The notes: a model not told the origin generated them from the letters alone. Positions 34,037-42,262 are shown, numbered from the stretch's first letter. The stretch is DNA of 48,888 nucleotides from Eubacterium sp. (GCA_031271685.1 JAISVH010000022.1:1-48888); one strand, 5' to 3'. Made by a program: numbers and translations.

Positions 34037-34639
34037 ATGATTGATATTAACGTTTTAAAGCGATGTCGAATAACTTTTGATTTCTCATTTTTTGCCGTAA
34101 TAGCCATATTTTTATGTTTTGATTATACCGGATACGGAATTTTTAGCATAATTGCCTGCCTTTTACATGAATTGGGGCACTTGACCGCAATGTTGATTGA
34201 GGGTAAAACACCTGAGGGAATAAGATTTTATGGTGGCGGCATAAAACTTTCGAGAGGGGATGGCAACCCTTCGTATTTTGTTTTACTGTCGGGTTGCGCG
34301 ATGAATTTAGTTTTATTCGCGCTATTCTATTTCCTTTCAGACAAATTATCAATATTTCCATTAGTTTTTGCTACCATGAATCTTGTAATAGGTATTTTCA
34401 ATCTTATGCCGGTTGGACATTTGGACGGTAAAAAAATATTTGAAAAGATTTTAATAAGTCGTTTTAGTATCGAGACCGCTTATGCCGCCGAAAAATTCTC
34501 TAAAATATTAAAAATTGTCGAGAGGGTTATATTTTTATCAGTGTTGTCTGGTGCAGTATTGTTCGTTTTTACAAACAAAACTAACTTTACGCTTATTATA
34601 GTGCTTTGTTATGTTTTAATGATTGATTGGATAAGGTAA
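34037..34639 (+). CDS. M50 family site-2 protease (SpoIVFB-like)
   Basis: A 200-residue membrane metalloprotease. HELGH (His44, Glu45, His48) is the zinc site in a transmembrane helix, and FNLMPVGHLDGKKIF (121-135, Asp130) is the third ligand segment, where the usual NPDG is replaced by a Leu-Asp-Gly form. About five transmembrane helices fit the SpoIVFB group, which cleaves pro-sigma-K in the mother cell. There is no CBS domain, so it is the short form. It begins three bases after the small membrane protein, which may be its regulator. Confidence 0.85.
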   Translation: MIDINVLKRCRITFDFSFFAVIAIFLCFDYTGYGIFSIIACLLHELGHLTAMLIEGKTPEGIRFYGGGIKLSRGDGNPSYFVLLSGCAMNLVLFALFYFLSDKLSIFPLVFATMNLVIGIFNLMPVGHLDGKKIFEKILISRFSIETAYAAEKFSKILKIVERVIFLSVLSGAVLFVFTNKTNFTLIIVLCYVLMIDWIR

Positions 34640-34650
34640 ATAAAGCTATA

Positions 34651-34735
34651 TAGAAGTTTGACTTTTTGACTGCTGATAAGTCAAACTGCTATATCACCGC
34701 GAATATCGCGGTGCATCGCTATCGGCGTTATGTGT
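34651..34735 (-). repeat. Dispersed double-hairpin repeat family C, copy 2 (inverted)
   Basis: AAGTTTGACTT..AAGTCAAACTGCTATA (34655-34692) followed by CACCGCGAATATCGCGGTG (34696-34714) and GCATCGCTATCGGCG. It is the reverse complement of the copy at 13515-13592, with changes mostly in loops. Confidence 0.7.
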
Positions 34736-34744
34736 TTTTAATTG

Positions 34745-34828
34745 CAGCAAATCCGCTTGCGCAGATTAACTATAGCTTTCGAGTTGTTATTCTTGATATT
34801 TTCTAAGCTAATTAACTATAAGTGCGGG
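34745..34828 (-). repeat. Repeat family D fragment
   Basis: CCGCTTGCGCAGATTAACTATAG matches, inverted, the outer end of the element at 31634. Its other end reads CTAAGCTAATTAACTATA. It lies between the M50 protease gene and the DUF378 gene. Confidence 0.55.
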
Positions 34829-34925
34829 GATATAAAATTGGAAAATATTAAAAAAGGTGAATAAATTATTGTAAACAGTTAAAAATAAAATTACAGAATG
34901 TTGTGGAGTGAGGAGGAAATTTTTT

Positions 34926-35150
34926 ATGCTTGACAAAACAGCTCTTTTTATTTTATTAATAGGAGGACTAAACTGGGGACTCGTGGGTCTTTTTCAATTT
35001 GATCTTATAGCGTGGGCCTTCGGCGGAGTTGCTTCGATTATCAGCAGATTATTATATGTATTGGTAGCCGCGTCAGCAATATGGTGTATTTCGCTTTTCT
35101 TTAGAAGAAATGAAATTGTTGAAAATGACAGGCACTATAATAGCCAATAA
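34926..35150 (+). CDS. DUF378 family small membrane protein
   Basis: A 74-residue protein with two transmembrane helices. LLIGGLNWGLVGLFQFDLIAWAFGG spans residues 9-33 (named here by position) and holds the DUF378 signature GGLNWGLVG. The function of the family is unknown. I chose ATG 34926 because AGGAGG lies 10 bases upstream; an earlier in-frame GTG overlaps that site. Confidence 0.9.
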   Translation: MLDKTALFILLIGGLNWGLVGLFQFDLIAWAFGGVASIISRLLYVLVAASAIWCISLFFRRNEIVENDRHYNSQ

Positions 35151-35183
35151 TCATGCCGAACTAAAAATATTGCGCCGCTTTTT

Positions 35184-35331
35184 TAAACATCTGCGGCGGA
35201 GCCGCTTCCCGTGTTTTAACAAGCGTCAGCGGGGGATTGAAAATCACCCGCCGCTGACGTATAGTTAATTAAATAATCAGCATGGAACCCACCGCCTAAG
35301 AGGAAGGGGACATAAACACGATTATAAGAAA
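35184..35331 (+). repeat. Composite dispersed repeat (families A and F)
   Basis: It holds the family A core (35184-35230), a hairpin in which CGTCAGCGG pairs with CCGCTGACG (35224-35258), and the family F text CCGCCTAAGAGGAAGGGGACATAAAC (35289-35314, by position). The same order recurs in 36647-36950 and, inverted, around 30035-30135. It fills the gap between two convergent genes. Confidence 0.65.
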
Positions 35332-35342
35332 TCAATAATTGT

Positions 35343-36623
35343 TTAAAAAGAAGACGTAATATTTTTATAAATTTTAAAAATTTTTTCTGCAGCAGATTTT
35401 ATATCGGAATTATTATCGACTATAAAATCTGCGCTTTTTTCATATAACGAAGCTCTTTGGTTATATATTTTTTCTATCTCTGACAGGTTTTTTGACAACG
35501 GTCTGCCGCTTTGCTCTAAATCTGCAATATTGCGTTTAATATAAAATATAACCCCGTTTTGTTTAAGATTAAGAATATTTTCATGGTCAATTATCGTACC
35601 TCCGCCGGTTGATATAATAAGTCCGTGTTCTTTTCCAAATTTTGAGACGCACTCTTTTTCAATAAAACGAAAATATTCTTCACCTTTTGCGGCGAAAATA
35701 TCAGGTATTGATATTTTTTCCTGTTTTTCAATTTCATCATCGATATCAACTAATTCCTTTGGCGCAATTTCGTGATAGAAAATATCTTTCAGCATATTTC
35801 CAACCGAAGTTTTTCCACATCCGGGCATTCCTATAAGTATTATGTTTTGGTTTATTTTAACAAGAGCTTCCAGAGTTTCATTAACTGTTTCGTCTGAAAT
35901 TTGTTTTATGCCCATTAATATCTCGGCGCCTTTCTTTGCTTGGTAAACTAGCATGGGTAGCCCGCCTGAGAATTTTAAACCAAGCTTTTCGGCCTGTAAA
36001 ATCAGTCTTGTTTTAAGAGGGTTGGGTACAACATCGACCACTGCATAAAGTTTCGGAAATTTTGACAAATCGATAAGGGTTTGTTCATTGTCAGGATACA
36101 TGCCGGATGGTGTAGTGTTAATAATTATTTCAGTATCACTTTGGTCATAAATATTTTCGTAGTTAAGTTTTCCGCGACGAGATACTTTTTGAATTTCTTT
36201 TGCCTCTTGATTTTTGCAAAATACGTAGGATGTTAGAGAGGTTCCGCCGGTTCCGAGTATAAGCACTTTTTTGTCTTTAACTATTATTTTTTTAAGAACA
36301 AACGTTTTCTTAAGTCCGTAATAATCACAGTTGTCACCGTATAATTTCCCATTTTTACTATAAATAAGGTTGACACAGCCTATCTCTTTGGCAATGTCTG
36401 AAATTTTATCGCAGTATTTCATAACAGCCACTTTGTACGGTATAGTAATATTGACTCCACCAAAATCGGGATTTTTGAAAAAATCTTCAAGCATGTCCTC
36501 GGATAACTCAAATTTTTGATAGTTATAATTTAATATTCCGACTGATTTTGCAAATCTGTCATGCACAAAAGGGGAGGGGCTGTGTGAAAGCTTTTTCCCA
36601 ACTAAACCATATAATTTTTCCAA
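35343..36623 (-). CDS. aroEK: Shikimate dehydrogenase-shikimate kinase fusion
   Basis: Two steps of the shikimate pathway in one polypeptide of about 426 residues. The AroE part (1-255) has KLSHSPSPFVHD, GVNITIPYK (Lys64), DNCDYYG and the NADP loop LILGTGGTS. The AroK part (260-426) has the P-loop GMPGCGKTS (265-273), VDIDDEIEK and SGRPL. I chose the TTG at 36621-36623 because AAGGAG lies 7 bases before it; an ATG further up lies in a repeat. It is the last gene of the aroB-aroA-aroC operon, separated from aroC by 321 bases of repeats, so it may have its own promoter. Fusions of these two are known in other clostridia. Confidence 0.9.
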   Translation of the reverse strand: MEKLYGLVGKKLSHSPSPFVHDRFAKSVGILNYNYQKFELSEDMLEDFFKNPDFGGVNITIPYKVAVMKYCDKISDIAKEIGCVNLIYSKNGKLYGDNCDYYGLKKTFVLKKIIVKDKKVLILGTGGTSLTSYVFCKNQEAKEIQKVSRRGKLNYENIYDQSDTEIIINTTPSGMYPDNEQTLIDLSKFPKLYAVVDVVPNPLKTRLILQAEKLGLKFSGGLPMLVYQAKKGAEILMGIKQISDETVNETLEALVKINQNIILIGMPGCGKTSVGNMLKDIFYHEIAPKELVDIDDEIEKQEKISIPDIFAAKGEEYFRFIEKECVSKFGKEHGLIISTGGGTIIDHENILNLKQNGVIFYIKRNIADLEQSGRPLSKNLSEIEKIYNQRASLYEKSADFIVDNNSDIKSAAEKIFKIYKNITSSF

Positions 36624-36646
36624 TTTACATCTCCTTATAAAAAGTT

Positions 36647-36944
36647 CAAACATCTGCGGCGGAGCTTCTTCCGGTATTTTAACAAGCGTTATATTAAATT
36701 ATTAATCCTGAACCAAACATTTGACAATTATTACGTGTTTTTTGCCGAAAAACCGTTTTAATTTTTTCTTAAATATCAATGTATATCCGCGTCAAAATTG
36801 TATTGTTTGACGACAAAAATCCTACGAGATATTTTGTCTACTGTTTTTTGCAGGGGTAATAACTATAGCGGGAGATAATCACCCTCCGCGGACACAGTCG
36901 GCATGGATCCCGCCGCCTAAGAAGAGACGGGGACATAAACGCGG
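36647..36944. repeat. Repeat-filled gap in the aro operon
   Basis: The gap holds a family A copy (36647-36690), a partial family B copy (36758-36810), a stretch like 46082-46108 (CTACTGTTTTTTGCAGGGG) and a family F copy (36886-36944, TCCCGCCGCCTAAGAAGAGACGGGG by position). I see no coding frame and no clear promoter. Confidence 0.65.
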
Positions 36945-38009
36945 TTATAATACCAAGTCCAGCGCGACTAATGCTGCCACAGATTCAACGCACGGAAGCG
37001 CACGCGGTACAATGCACGGGTCGTGGCGACCTTTAATATTAATTTTTATTTCTCCGCCGGTATTTAAATCAACCGTGTTTTGCGTTTTAGCAATTGATGG
37101 AGTTGGTTTTACGGCGACTCTAAACACTATTGGCATACCGGTGGTTATTCCGCCCAGTAACCCGCCGTGATTATTTAAAGCGGTAAATATTCTTGACCCT
37201 TCGACGCAAAACGCATCATTATTTTTAGAACCGGGAAGCTCGGAGGCGGCAAATCCATTTCCGAATTCTATTCCTTTAATGGCCGGTATGCCAAAAATCA
37301 TAGCTGAAATCCTGCTTTCGACACCGTCAAAAATCAGTCCTCCCAATCCGGCGGGAAGTCCTGTTATCATGCATTCGACTGTCCCTCCAACTGAATCTCC
37401 GTCAGCTTTAGCGGAGAGTATACACTCTTTCATTTGTTCGGCAACGCTTGAATCTATAACGTTTAAATTTTCAATGGTCGCCAAATCCGCATTAAACTCG
37501 GAATCCGCAAATTTTTTGTCATTGATGCCTGCGATTGAAGAAATATGTGAAACTACTGTAATTCCTCTACTTTTTAAAATTTGCTTGGCTATCCCGCCGG
37601 CAATGCAAAGCGGGGCAGTCAAGCGGCCTGAAAAATGACCTCCTCCACGCATGTCTGCGACGCCCGAAAATTTGACATGCGCGCTGTAGTCCGCATGACC
37701 AGGGCGGGGTATGTTTTTTATGCTTTCATAATCCGTCGAGTGTTGGTCAGAATTATAAATTATTGCGCAAACCGGAGTTCCGCCGGTAAGCCCGTTCATG
37801 ATGCCGGACAGAAAATTCGGAGCGTCAGATTCGTTTCTTGAAGTTGAAAATGCGTTTCTGCCAGGCGCGCGCCGATCTAAAAATTCCATCAGCTCGGTGT
37901 TATTAATGTGTTCTCCGGCCGGTAGTCCGTTTATTACAACCCCTATGGCATTACCATGTGACTCACCGAAAATATCTATTGATATATTGTCGCCTTTAAA
38001 AATCGACAA
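36945..38009 (-). CDS. aroC: Chorismate synthase
   Basis: AroC makes chorismate from EPSP with reduced FMN. About 354 residues, with the family motifs FGESHGNAIG, GRNAFSTSRNESD, HADYSAHVKFSG with MRGGGHFSGRLTA, and RHDPCIVPRALP near the end. The start is probably the TTG at 38007-38009 (AGGAGG 8 bases before), giving SIFKGDNISIDIFGE; an in-frame GTG at 38016 overlaps the ribosome site. It overlaps the aroA end by several bases, so it is translationally coupled. Confidence 0.95.
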   Translation of the reverse strand: MSIFKGDNISIDIFGESHGNAIGVVINGLPAGEHINNTELMEFLDRRAPGRNAFSTSRNESDAPNFLSGIMNGLTGGTPVCAIIYNSDQHSTDYESIKNIPRPGHADYSAHVKFSGVADMRGGGHFSGRLTAPLCIAGGIAKQILKSRGITVVSHISSIAGINDKKFADSEFNADLATIENLNVIDSSVAEQMKECILSAKADGDSVGGTVECMITGLPAGLGGLIFDGVESRISAMIFGIPAIKGIEFGNGFAASELPGSKNNDAFCVEGSRIFTALNNHGGLLGGITTGMPIVFRVAVKPTPSIAKTQNTVDLNTGGEIKINIKGRHDPCIVPRALPCVESVAALVALDLVL

Positions 38010-39165
38010 CCACGTCACCTCCTAATTTTTTGTAGTCGTTAAAGAAGCGCGGGTAGGATTTTCTTACGGCTTCGCCCCCTCTTATGGTAACCGGATCTTC
38101 GCAGACACAAGCCGCTATGGCGGCAGCCATTACTATTCTGTGATCGTTGAAACTGTATACCGTCCCACCGGACAAACTATCTCCTATTATGACGATACGG
38201 TCGTCATATACTTTAAACATATTAGTGTTAAACCCCAAACCAATCAGCATTGCCTTAACGCTCTCTATCCTGTCGCTTTCCTTAAGCTTAAGTCGATCGG
38301 TGCTTAAAAATTCGGTTACTCCTTCGTATACGGAGGCAACAACGGCCAGGACAGGAAATAGGTCGGGCGTATCGGAAATATCTATGCTATTGCCAATTTG
38401 ATTTAAAATATCGGTTATTTTTTTATCACCTTGCTTGCTGTTATAGTTTAATCCGCTCACGTTAACATCGCAACCAAGTTTATTAGCCGCGATAAAGAAC
38501 GCTGCGTTTGACCAGTCGCCTTCCACTATGACCTCTCCGGGCGATGTATAAACTTGTCCCCCCTTTATAAAGTAACCGTATTCCTTTTGCTCAGAAAAAA
38601 CGCCAAATTTTTTAAGCGTGTCTTTGGTTATTTCTATATAGCTTTTTGATTGAAGAGCGTCTAATCCGTCAACTATTATTTTACTGTCTCCGTTTAAAAG
38701 AGGCAGAGCCATCAACAAGCCTGAAATATATTGAGAACTGACATTTCCGGGTAACCGAAAATCACCGTTGTCAAGTTTTCCTGTGATAAAAAAAGGGAGT
38801 TTTGAAGAGCTGAATCTTACAGATTTTTCAGACAAGACATTTATTAAATCGAATATCGGTCGTTCGGGTAGATTTCCGGAGCCTGAAAACTCGAAAGAAT
38901 TTGTCTTGTTAAGCATTGCCGCTGCAAGCGGAAGCAAAAATCTAAGGGTCGAGCCGCTTTCCCTGCATTCTATTTTTGTTCCGCATTTAATTGATTTTAA
39001 GCAACTAACAGTTGTTTTGATGTCATCTGACATGTCAGTGCAGACAACATTTGTTTCCTTTGCAGACAGTGATGCGGCAATGAAAATACGATGTGCGTAG
39101 GACTTGCTAGATATAGCCGCTATTTCACCTTTAAGCTTTTTCGGAGTTATTACAACTTTAGCCAT
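37996..39165 (-). CDS. aroA: 3-phosphoshikimate 1-carboxyvinyltransferase (EPSP synthase)
   Basis: EPSP synthase, 389 residues, somewhat shorter than the usual 420-430 but with both halves of the fold. Motifs: AISSKSYAHRIFIAASL near the N-terminus, ESGSTLRFLLPLAAAML (about 64-80), the SSQYISGLLMALPL block, DWSNAAFFIAA, LKESDRI and FNDHRIVMAAAIAA. AAGGAGG precedes the ATG. It overlaps aroB by 8 bases upstream and aroC downstream. Confidence 0.95.
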   Translation of the reverse strand: MAKVVITPKKLKGEIAAISSKSYAHRIFIAASLSAKETNVVCTDMSDDIKTTVSCLKSIKCGTKIECRESGSTLRFLLPLAAAMLNKTNSFEFSGSGNLPERPIFDLINVLSEKSVRFSSSKLPFFITGKLDNGDFRLPGNVSSQYISGLLMALPLLNGDSKIIVDGLDALQSKSYIEITKDTLKKFGVFSEQKEYGYFIKGGQVYTSPGEVIVEGDWSNAAFFIAANKLGCDVNVSGLNYNSKQGDKKITDILNQIGNSIDISDTPDLFPVLAVVASVYEGVTEFLSTDRLKLKESDRIESVKAMLIGLGFNTNMFKVYDDRIVIIGDSLSGGTVYSFNDHRIVMAAAIAACVCEDPVTIRGGEAVRKSYPRFFNDYKKLGGDVVVDF

Positions 39166-40228
39166 CTAATCCCTCCTTAATGATGGAATACATCGTTTCA
39201 AGAGATATTTTTTTTAATTCGCATCTACCTATTTCTGCAGGTAAAACTATGTTTATATTCTCGGATTTACGTTTTTTATCGGATAATACCGAATTATAGA
39301 TCTCACAGGCAGAAAAATCGCATTTTATAGGTAATTCGTGTCTTTTTAACGCTTCACATATTTGGTCATATATCGAAAAATTTGGGATAAGGCCTAATTT
39401 TGCCGCTCCTTTTGTTATAACCGCCATCCCCGCAGCCACCGCGCGTCCATGTGTAATGGCATATCCGCTGCATTTTTCGATGCTATGCCCAATTGTGTGC
39501 CCAAAATTCAAAAGCTGGCGCTCGCCGCGGTCAAATTCATCACAGCTAACTATTTCTCCTTTTATCGCGACACATTCTGACACGATCTCGGGCATAATTT
39601 CCATTAATGAGCTTCGTGAAAAGTTACAAAGCTTTTTAAATAAGGAAGGACTTTTAAGCACGCCATATTTTATGGCTTCTGCAGTACCGTCGGCAAAAAT
39701 TTCATCATTAAGAGTGTTAAGCGAAACAACATCAAAAATCACGGCCAGCGGTTGTTTAAAGGCTCCCATCAGATTTTTTCCGTGTTCAAGATTGACTGCC
39801 GTCTTTCCGCCTACAGAAGAATCAATCGCTGATAAAAAGGTGGTCGGTATTTGTATATAATCAATGCCACGCAGATAAACGGCAGCCGCTAAGCCTGAAA
39901 TATCACCTATCACTCCACCGCCCAACGCGATCACTATGTCTTCGCGGTCAAAGCCGTTTTCTGCCATGTCTTCAAGTATTATTTTAAGCGCTTGCACTGA
40001 TTTTGAGAGCTCACCATTTGGAAGGATATGCTTGAAAACTTTTAATCCTATTTTTTCGAGCGATTTACCTACCGATTCAAAATAAATCGGAAGCACATTA
40101 TCATCGGTGATTATGTATGCTTTGTTATAGATTTTGGATTTTGGCATAAATTCGCCTGAACGATTTAATATATTTTCTCCAATTATAACATCATACTCCT
40201 GATCAACCATGATTTTTACCCTCTTCAT
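39158..40228 (-). CDS. aroB: 3-dehydroquinate synthase
   Basis: AroB closes the ring of DAHP to 3-dehydroquinate using NAD and a metal. The 356-residue protein carries GGGVIGDISGLAAAVYLRGIDYIQIPTTFLS (positions about 103-133, named in part), DSSVGGKTAVNL, KYGVLKSP and LNFGHTIGHSIEK with GRAVAAGM, the metal-binding region. AGGAGG lies 6 bases before the ATG. It is the first gene of the operon; the 145 bases to the divergent gene at 40389 hold its promoter, of which only a TATACT-like -10 near 40250 is visible. Confidence 0.95.
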   Translation of the reverse strand: MKRVKIMVDQEYDVIIGENILNRSGEFMPKSKIYNKAYIITDDNVLPIYFESVGKSLEKIGLKVFKHILPNGELSKSVQALKIILEDMAENGFDREDIVIALGGGVIGDISGLAAAVYLRGIDYIQIPTTFLSAIDSSVGGKTAVNLEHGKNLMGAFKQPLAVIFDVVSLNTLNDEIFADGTAEAIKYGVLKSPSLFKKLCNFSRSSLMEIMPEIVSECVAIKGEIVSCDEFDRGERQLLNFGHTIGHSIEKCSGYAITHGRAVAAGMAVITKGAAKLGLIPNFSIYDQICEALKRHELPIKCDFSACEIYNSVLSDKKRKSENINIVLPAEIGRCELKKISLETMYSIIKEGLDG

Positions 40229-40304
40229 ATAACACCTCCTAATATAGTGTAATTATCAGTATATCATATTTTTTTAAAAAAATAAATATTTTTTAAAAAA
40301 ACTA

Positions 40305-40333
40305 TTGACAAAAATTAGACTTTATGTTACAAT
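40305..40333 (+). promoter_or_regulatory. Sigma-A promoter of the HExEH protein gene
   Basis: TTGACA (40305-40310), 17 bases, TACAAT (40328-40333), 55 bases before the start codon. Confidence 0.75.
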
Positions 40334-40388
40334 GAACATGGATAAATGTATTTTATTGTTTTTGTTATTTTGAATGGAGGGGATTTCT

Positions 40389-41066
40389 GTGTTTGACAGA
40401 AACTCAAGCATGGGCTACGGCTTGAATGAGTTTAATAAATTTAACATTGGGAACGCGGATTTTCTCAAGTTTAATTCTCGTGCTAAAGATTTGGGACTTG
40501 AAGACTCTCAGATTGTAGAAAGTCGATATGAATTAGATGGTTCGGAGAAAAAAGAAAAAGATTTTATTGAAAGACAAAACGAGATTTCGAAAATGCTCGG
40601 AAAAGCTGCAAAATCTGATAAAAGCGAAGAGTTTGACCACGGGGAAAAGGTACTAATAAACAATCACAGCCATAATCATAAAAAAGGCGATGGATTTGAT
40701 GGAGATTGTCCGCTTTGCGAGTGCGAAACCTGCAAAAACAGACGTTATCAAGATCAGTCGAATGATACGGGCGTTTCTTTTCAGTCGGCGACAAAAATAT
40801 CTCCTGAAGCGGCAGCATCAAGGGTAAAAGCCCACGAAAATGAGCATGTGAGGCGTGAGCAGTATAAGGCCAGACAGGAAGGGAAAAGGGTTGTTTCGCA
40901 GAGTGTGCAGATTTATATGCGTAATTGTCCCGAATGCGGAAAGCCTTATGTTGCGGGAGGTTTAACAATCACCCAGACTAAAACAAAGGTCGATGGTTAT
41001 TATGATGCGTTGCTTGGTAATGAACAAAATCTTGAAAAATTTAATGCTTTTGATGTTTCATCATAG
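40389..41066 (+). CDS. Zinc-ribbon protein with HExEH motif (SprA-related-like)
   Basis: A 225-residue soluble protein. A histidine-rich patch (HSHNHKK) leads into CPLCECETC (C107, C110, C112, C115), then a conserved KISPEAAASRVKAHENEHVRREQ in which HENEH (149-153) resembles a metalloprotease-like site, and a second CxxC in CPECGKPY (C180, C183). This order matches uncharacterised clostridial proteins related to the SprA/CJM1_0395 putative metalloprotease group. Catalysis is not shown. I chose GTG 40389 because GGAGGGG lies about 6 bases before it. It is followed by a strong terminator, so it is monocistronic. Confidence 0.75.
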   Translation: MFDRNSSMGYGLNEFNKFNIGNADFLKFNSRAKDLGLEDSQIVESRYELDGSEKKEKDFIERQNEISKMLGKAAKSDKSEEFDHGEKVLINNHSHNHKKGDGFDGDCPLCECETCKNRRYQDQSNDTGVSFQSATKISPEAAASRVKAHENEHVRREQYKARQEGKRVVSQSVQIYMRNCPECGKPYVAGGLTITQTKTKVDGYYDALLGNEQNLEKFNAFDVSS

Positions 41067-41112
41067 AAAACAAAATATTTGCTTAGTTTTTTATTAAATT
41101 TTTTTATAAATA

Positions 41113-41149
41113 AATATTAAGTGATCGTAATGATCACTTAATATTTTTT
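41113..41149 (+). terminator. Intrinsic terminator
   Basis: AATATTAAGTGATC (41113-41126) pairs with GATCACTTAATATT (41132-41145) around GTAAT, followed by a T run. It ends the gene at 40389. Confidence 0.9.
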
Positions 41150-41159
41150 GTTTTTAGTA

Positions 41160-41188
41160 TTGACATTTCTTTTAAAATGTTGTATAAT
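41160..41188 (+). promoter_or_regulatory. Sigma-A promoter of tRNA-Val/tRNA-Asp
   Basis: TTGACA (41160-41165), 17 bases, TATAAT (41183-41188): an exact consensus promoter 25 bases before tRNA-Val. Confidence 0.88.
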
Positions 41189-41212
41189 TAATTCTGTTAT
41201 TAGTTGGAATGT

Positions 41213-41288
41213 GGGAGTTTAGCTCAGCTGGGAGAGCACCTGCCTTACAAGCAGGGGGTCACAGGTTCGAGCCCTGTAACTCCCACCA
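41213..41288 (+). tRNA. tRNA-Val (TAC anticodon)
   Basis: A 76-base tRNA. GGGAGTT pairs with AACTCCC; the anticodon loop CTTACAA gives TAC (reads GUA and relatives). TTCGAGC in the T loop and an encoded CCA are present. First tRNA of a pair with tRNA-Asp. Confidence 0.96.
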
Positions 41289-41322
41289 ACTAAAAGTTTG
41301 GGATTAGACACAGTAATAGTCT

Positions 41323-41399
41323 GGCCTGGTAGTTCAGTTGGTTAGAACGCTAGCCTGTCACGCTAGAGGTCGAGGGTTCGAGTCCCTTCCAGGTCGCCA
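41323..41399 (+). tRNA. tRNA-Asp (GTC anticodon)
   Basis: A 77-base tRNA. GGCCTGG pairs with CCAGGTC with one wobble; the anticodon loop CTGTCAC gives GTC. The T loop is TTCGAGT and CCA is encoded. It follows tRNA-Val by 34 bases with no promoter between. Confidence 0.96.
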
Positions 41400-41401
41400 T
41401 C

Positions 41402-41434
41402 ACATAAGTCCGGATAACAAAGCCGGACTTATGT
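41402..41434 (+). terminator. Hairpin after tRNA-Asp, likely terminator
   Basis: ACATAAGTCCGG (41402-41413) pairs perfectly with CCGGACTTATGT (41423-41434). The following TTGTCTGTG is only weakly T-rich. Confidence 0.6.
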
Positions 41435-41461
41435 TGTCTGTGAAATTCACCGGCTATGCCG

Positions 41462-41640
41462 ATGGATAAAAAACTTTATCTATGGGCAAAAGAACATCAT
41501 ATTGATACAATATCTAATTTAAAATATAAGTACGGCAACCTCGATTTCAGGAAGATCAAAGACTGATGGCGCTTAAAGAAGATGCAGCCCCGTTTATTGG
41601 TAACAAGCTTTCGCAAGTGTCAGACCGTAATGCGGCTTGA
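41462..41640 (+). pseudogene. Small coding-like remnant between tRNAs
   Basis: ATG 41462 opens a 34-codon frame (MDKKLYLWAKEHHIDTISNL then KYKYGNLDFRKIKD) ending at 41566, and a second frame (ATG 41567, MALKEDAAPFIGNKLSQVSD) continues to 41640. Both look protein-like but short, have no ribosome binding site and no recognisable domain. They may be pieces of one decayed gene. Nothing else is seen in 41640-41770. Confidence 0.3.
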
Positions 41641-41776
41641 GCCGCTGCAGATAACATAGAGCTTTGCCCGCATATGAAATACCGCCGGCTGCACCGGTGG
41701 ATTCTTATTGTTCAGATAATTTTCCATAATAAACGATAACTTAAAATGAAAATGAAAATTAAAATATAAAAAAGAC

Positions 41777-41805
41777 TTGACAGGCATGCGAAAAGCGTGT
41801 ATAAT
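41777..41805 (+). promoter_or_regulatory. Sigma-A promoter of ncRNA candidate and tRNA-Phe/Gly
   Basis: TTGACA (41777-41782), 17 bases, TATAAT (41800-41805), exact consensus. The expected transcript start is at about 41812, nearly 200 bases before tRNA-Phe. Confidence 0.88.
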
Positions 41806-41811
41806 ATTAAA

Positions 41812-41985
41812 AGTCAGCGTGTGTATAATCGTTCAACTTTTAATTTAGTAAATTAAAAGTTAAACGAGGATTGCGATGTTTGCGAACAGCTCCCACAACG
41901 CACACGTTGAGGAACCCCTTTAACTGGGAAAAATCCCTGTTTATAAGAAATGCTTCTCATAGAAGCTTACTGTTAAAGTCAAGTA
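41812..41985 (+). ncRNA. Structured non-coding RNA candidate, class not assigned
   Basis: An approximately 175-base transcript without a reading frame is predicted from the consensus promoter. Four helices can be drawn: CAGCGTGTG (41815-41823) with CACACGTTG (41901-41909); a 16-pair hairpin at 41830-41866 with an AGT loop; a small TGTT/AACA hairpin near 41877-41888; and CTTTAAC (41918-41924) with GTTAAAG (41972-41978), enclosing two more hairpins (AACTGGGA/TCCCTGTT and GCTTCT/AGAAGC). The 3-prime end is uncertain; a T-rich stretch before tRNA-Phe follows. I considered 6S RNA and the raiA-type motif but cannot match either by eye; SRP RNA, tmRNA and RNase P are not supported because their signature sequences are missing. 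Confidence 0.5.
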
Positions 41986-42002
41986 ATTTGTGTTTTCGTC
42001 TT

Positions 42003-42078
42003 GCCTCTGTAGCTCAGTCGGTAGAGCAGTAGACTGAAAATCTACGTGTCGTTGGTTCGATTCCGACCGGAGGCACCA
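42003..42078 (+). tRNA. tRNA-Phe (GAA anticodon)
   Basis: A 76-base tRNA. GCCTCTG pairs with CGGAGGC; the anticodon loop CTGAAAA gives GAA. T loop TTCGATT, encoded CCA. Probably co-transcribed with the upstream ncRNA candidate and with tRNA-Gly. Confidence 0.96.
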
Positions 42079-42165
42079 TCGGTTATCGCCGGTAGTATAG
42101 TGATTTGATTTTATAAAACCAATATCATAAAGATATGGGAAAGCCTAAAATTAAATAACTATATT

Positions 42166-42241
42166 GCGGATTTAGCTCATCTGGTAGAGCGCCACCTTGC
42201 CAAGGTGGAGGTAGCGAGTTCGAGCCTCGTAATCCGCTCCA
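42166..42241 (+). tRNA. tRNA-Gly (GCC anticodon)
   Basis: A 76-base tRNA. GCGGATT pairs with AATCCGC; the anticodon loop TTGCCAA gives GCC. T loop TTCGAGC, encoded CCA. Confidence 0.96.
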
Positions 42242-42262
42242 AATAGTTGATTATCAAATACT

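Noticed and set aside
41812-41985. SRP RNA, tmRNA or RNase P RNA
   Set aside because: The signature sequences (GGAAGCA/GNAR loop for SRP, tRNA-like ends for tmRNA, GAGGAAAGUC for RNase P) are missing.
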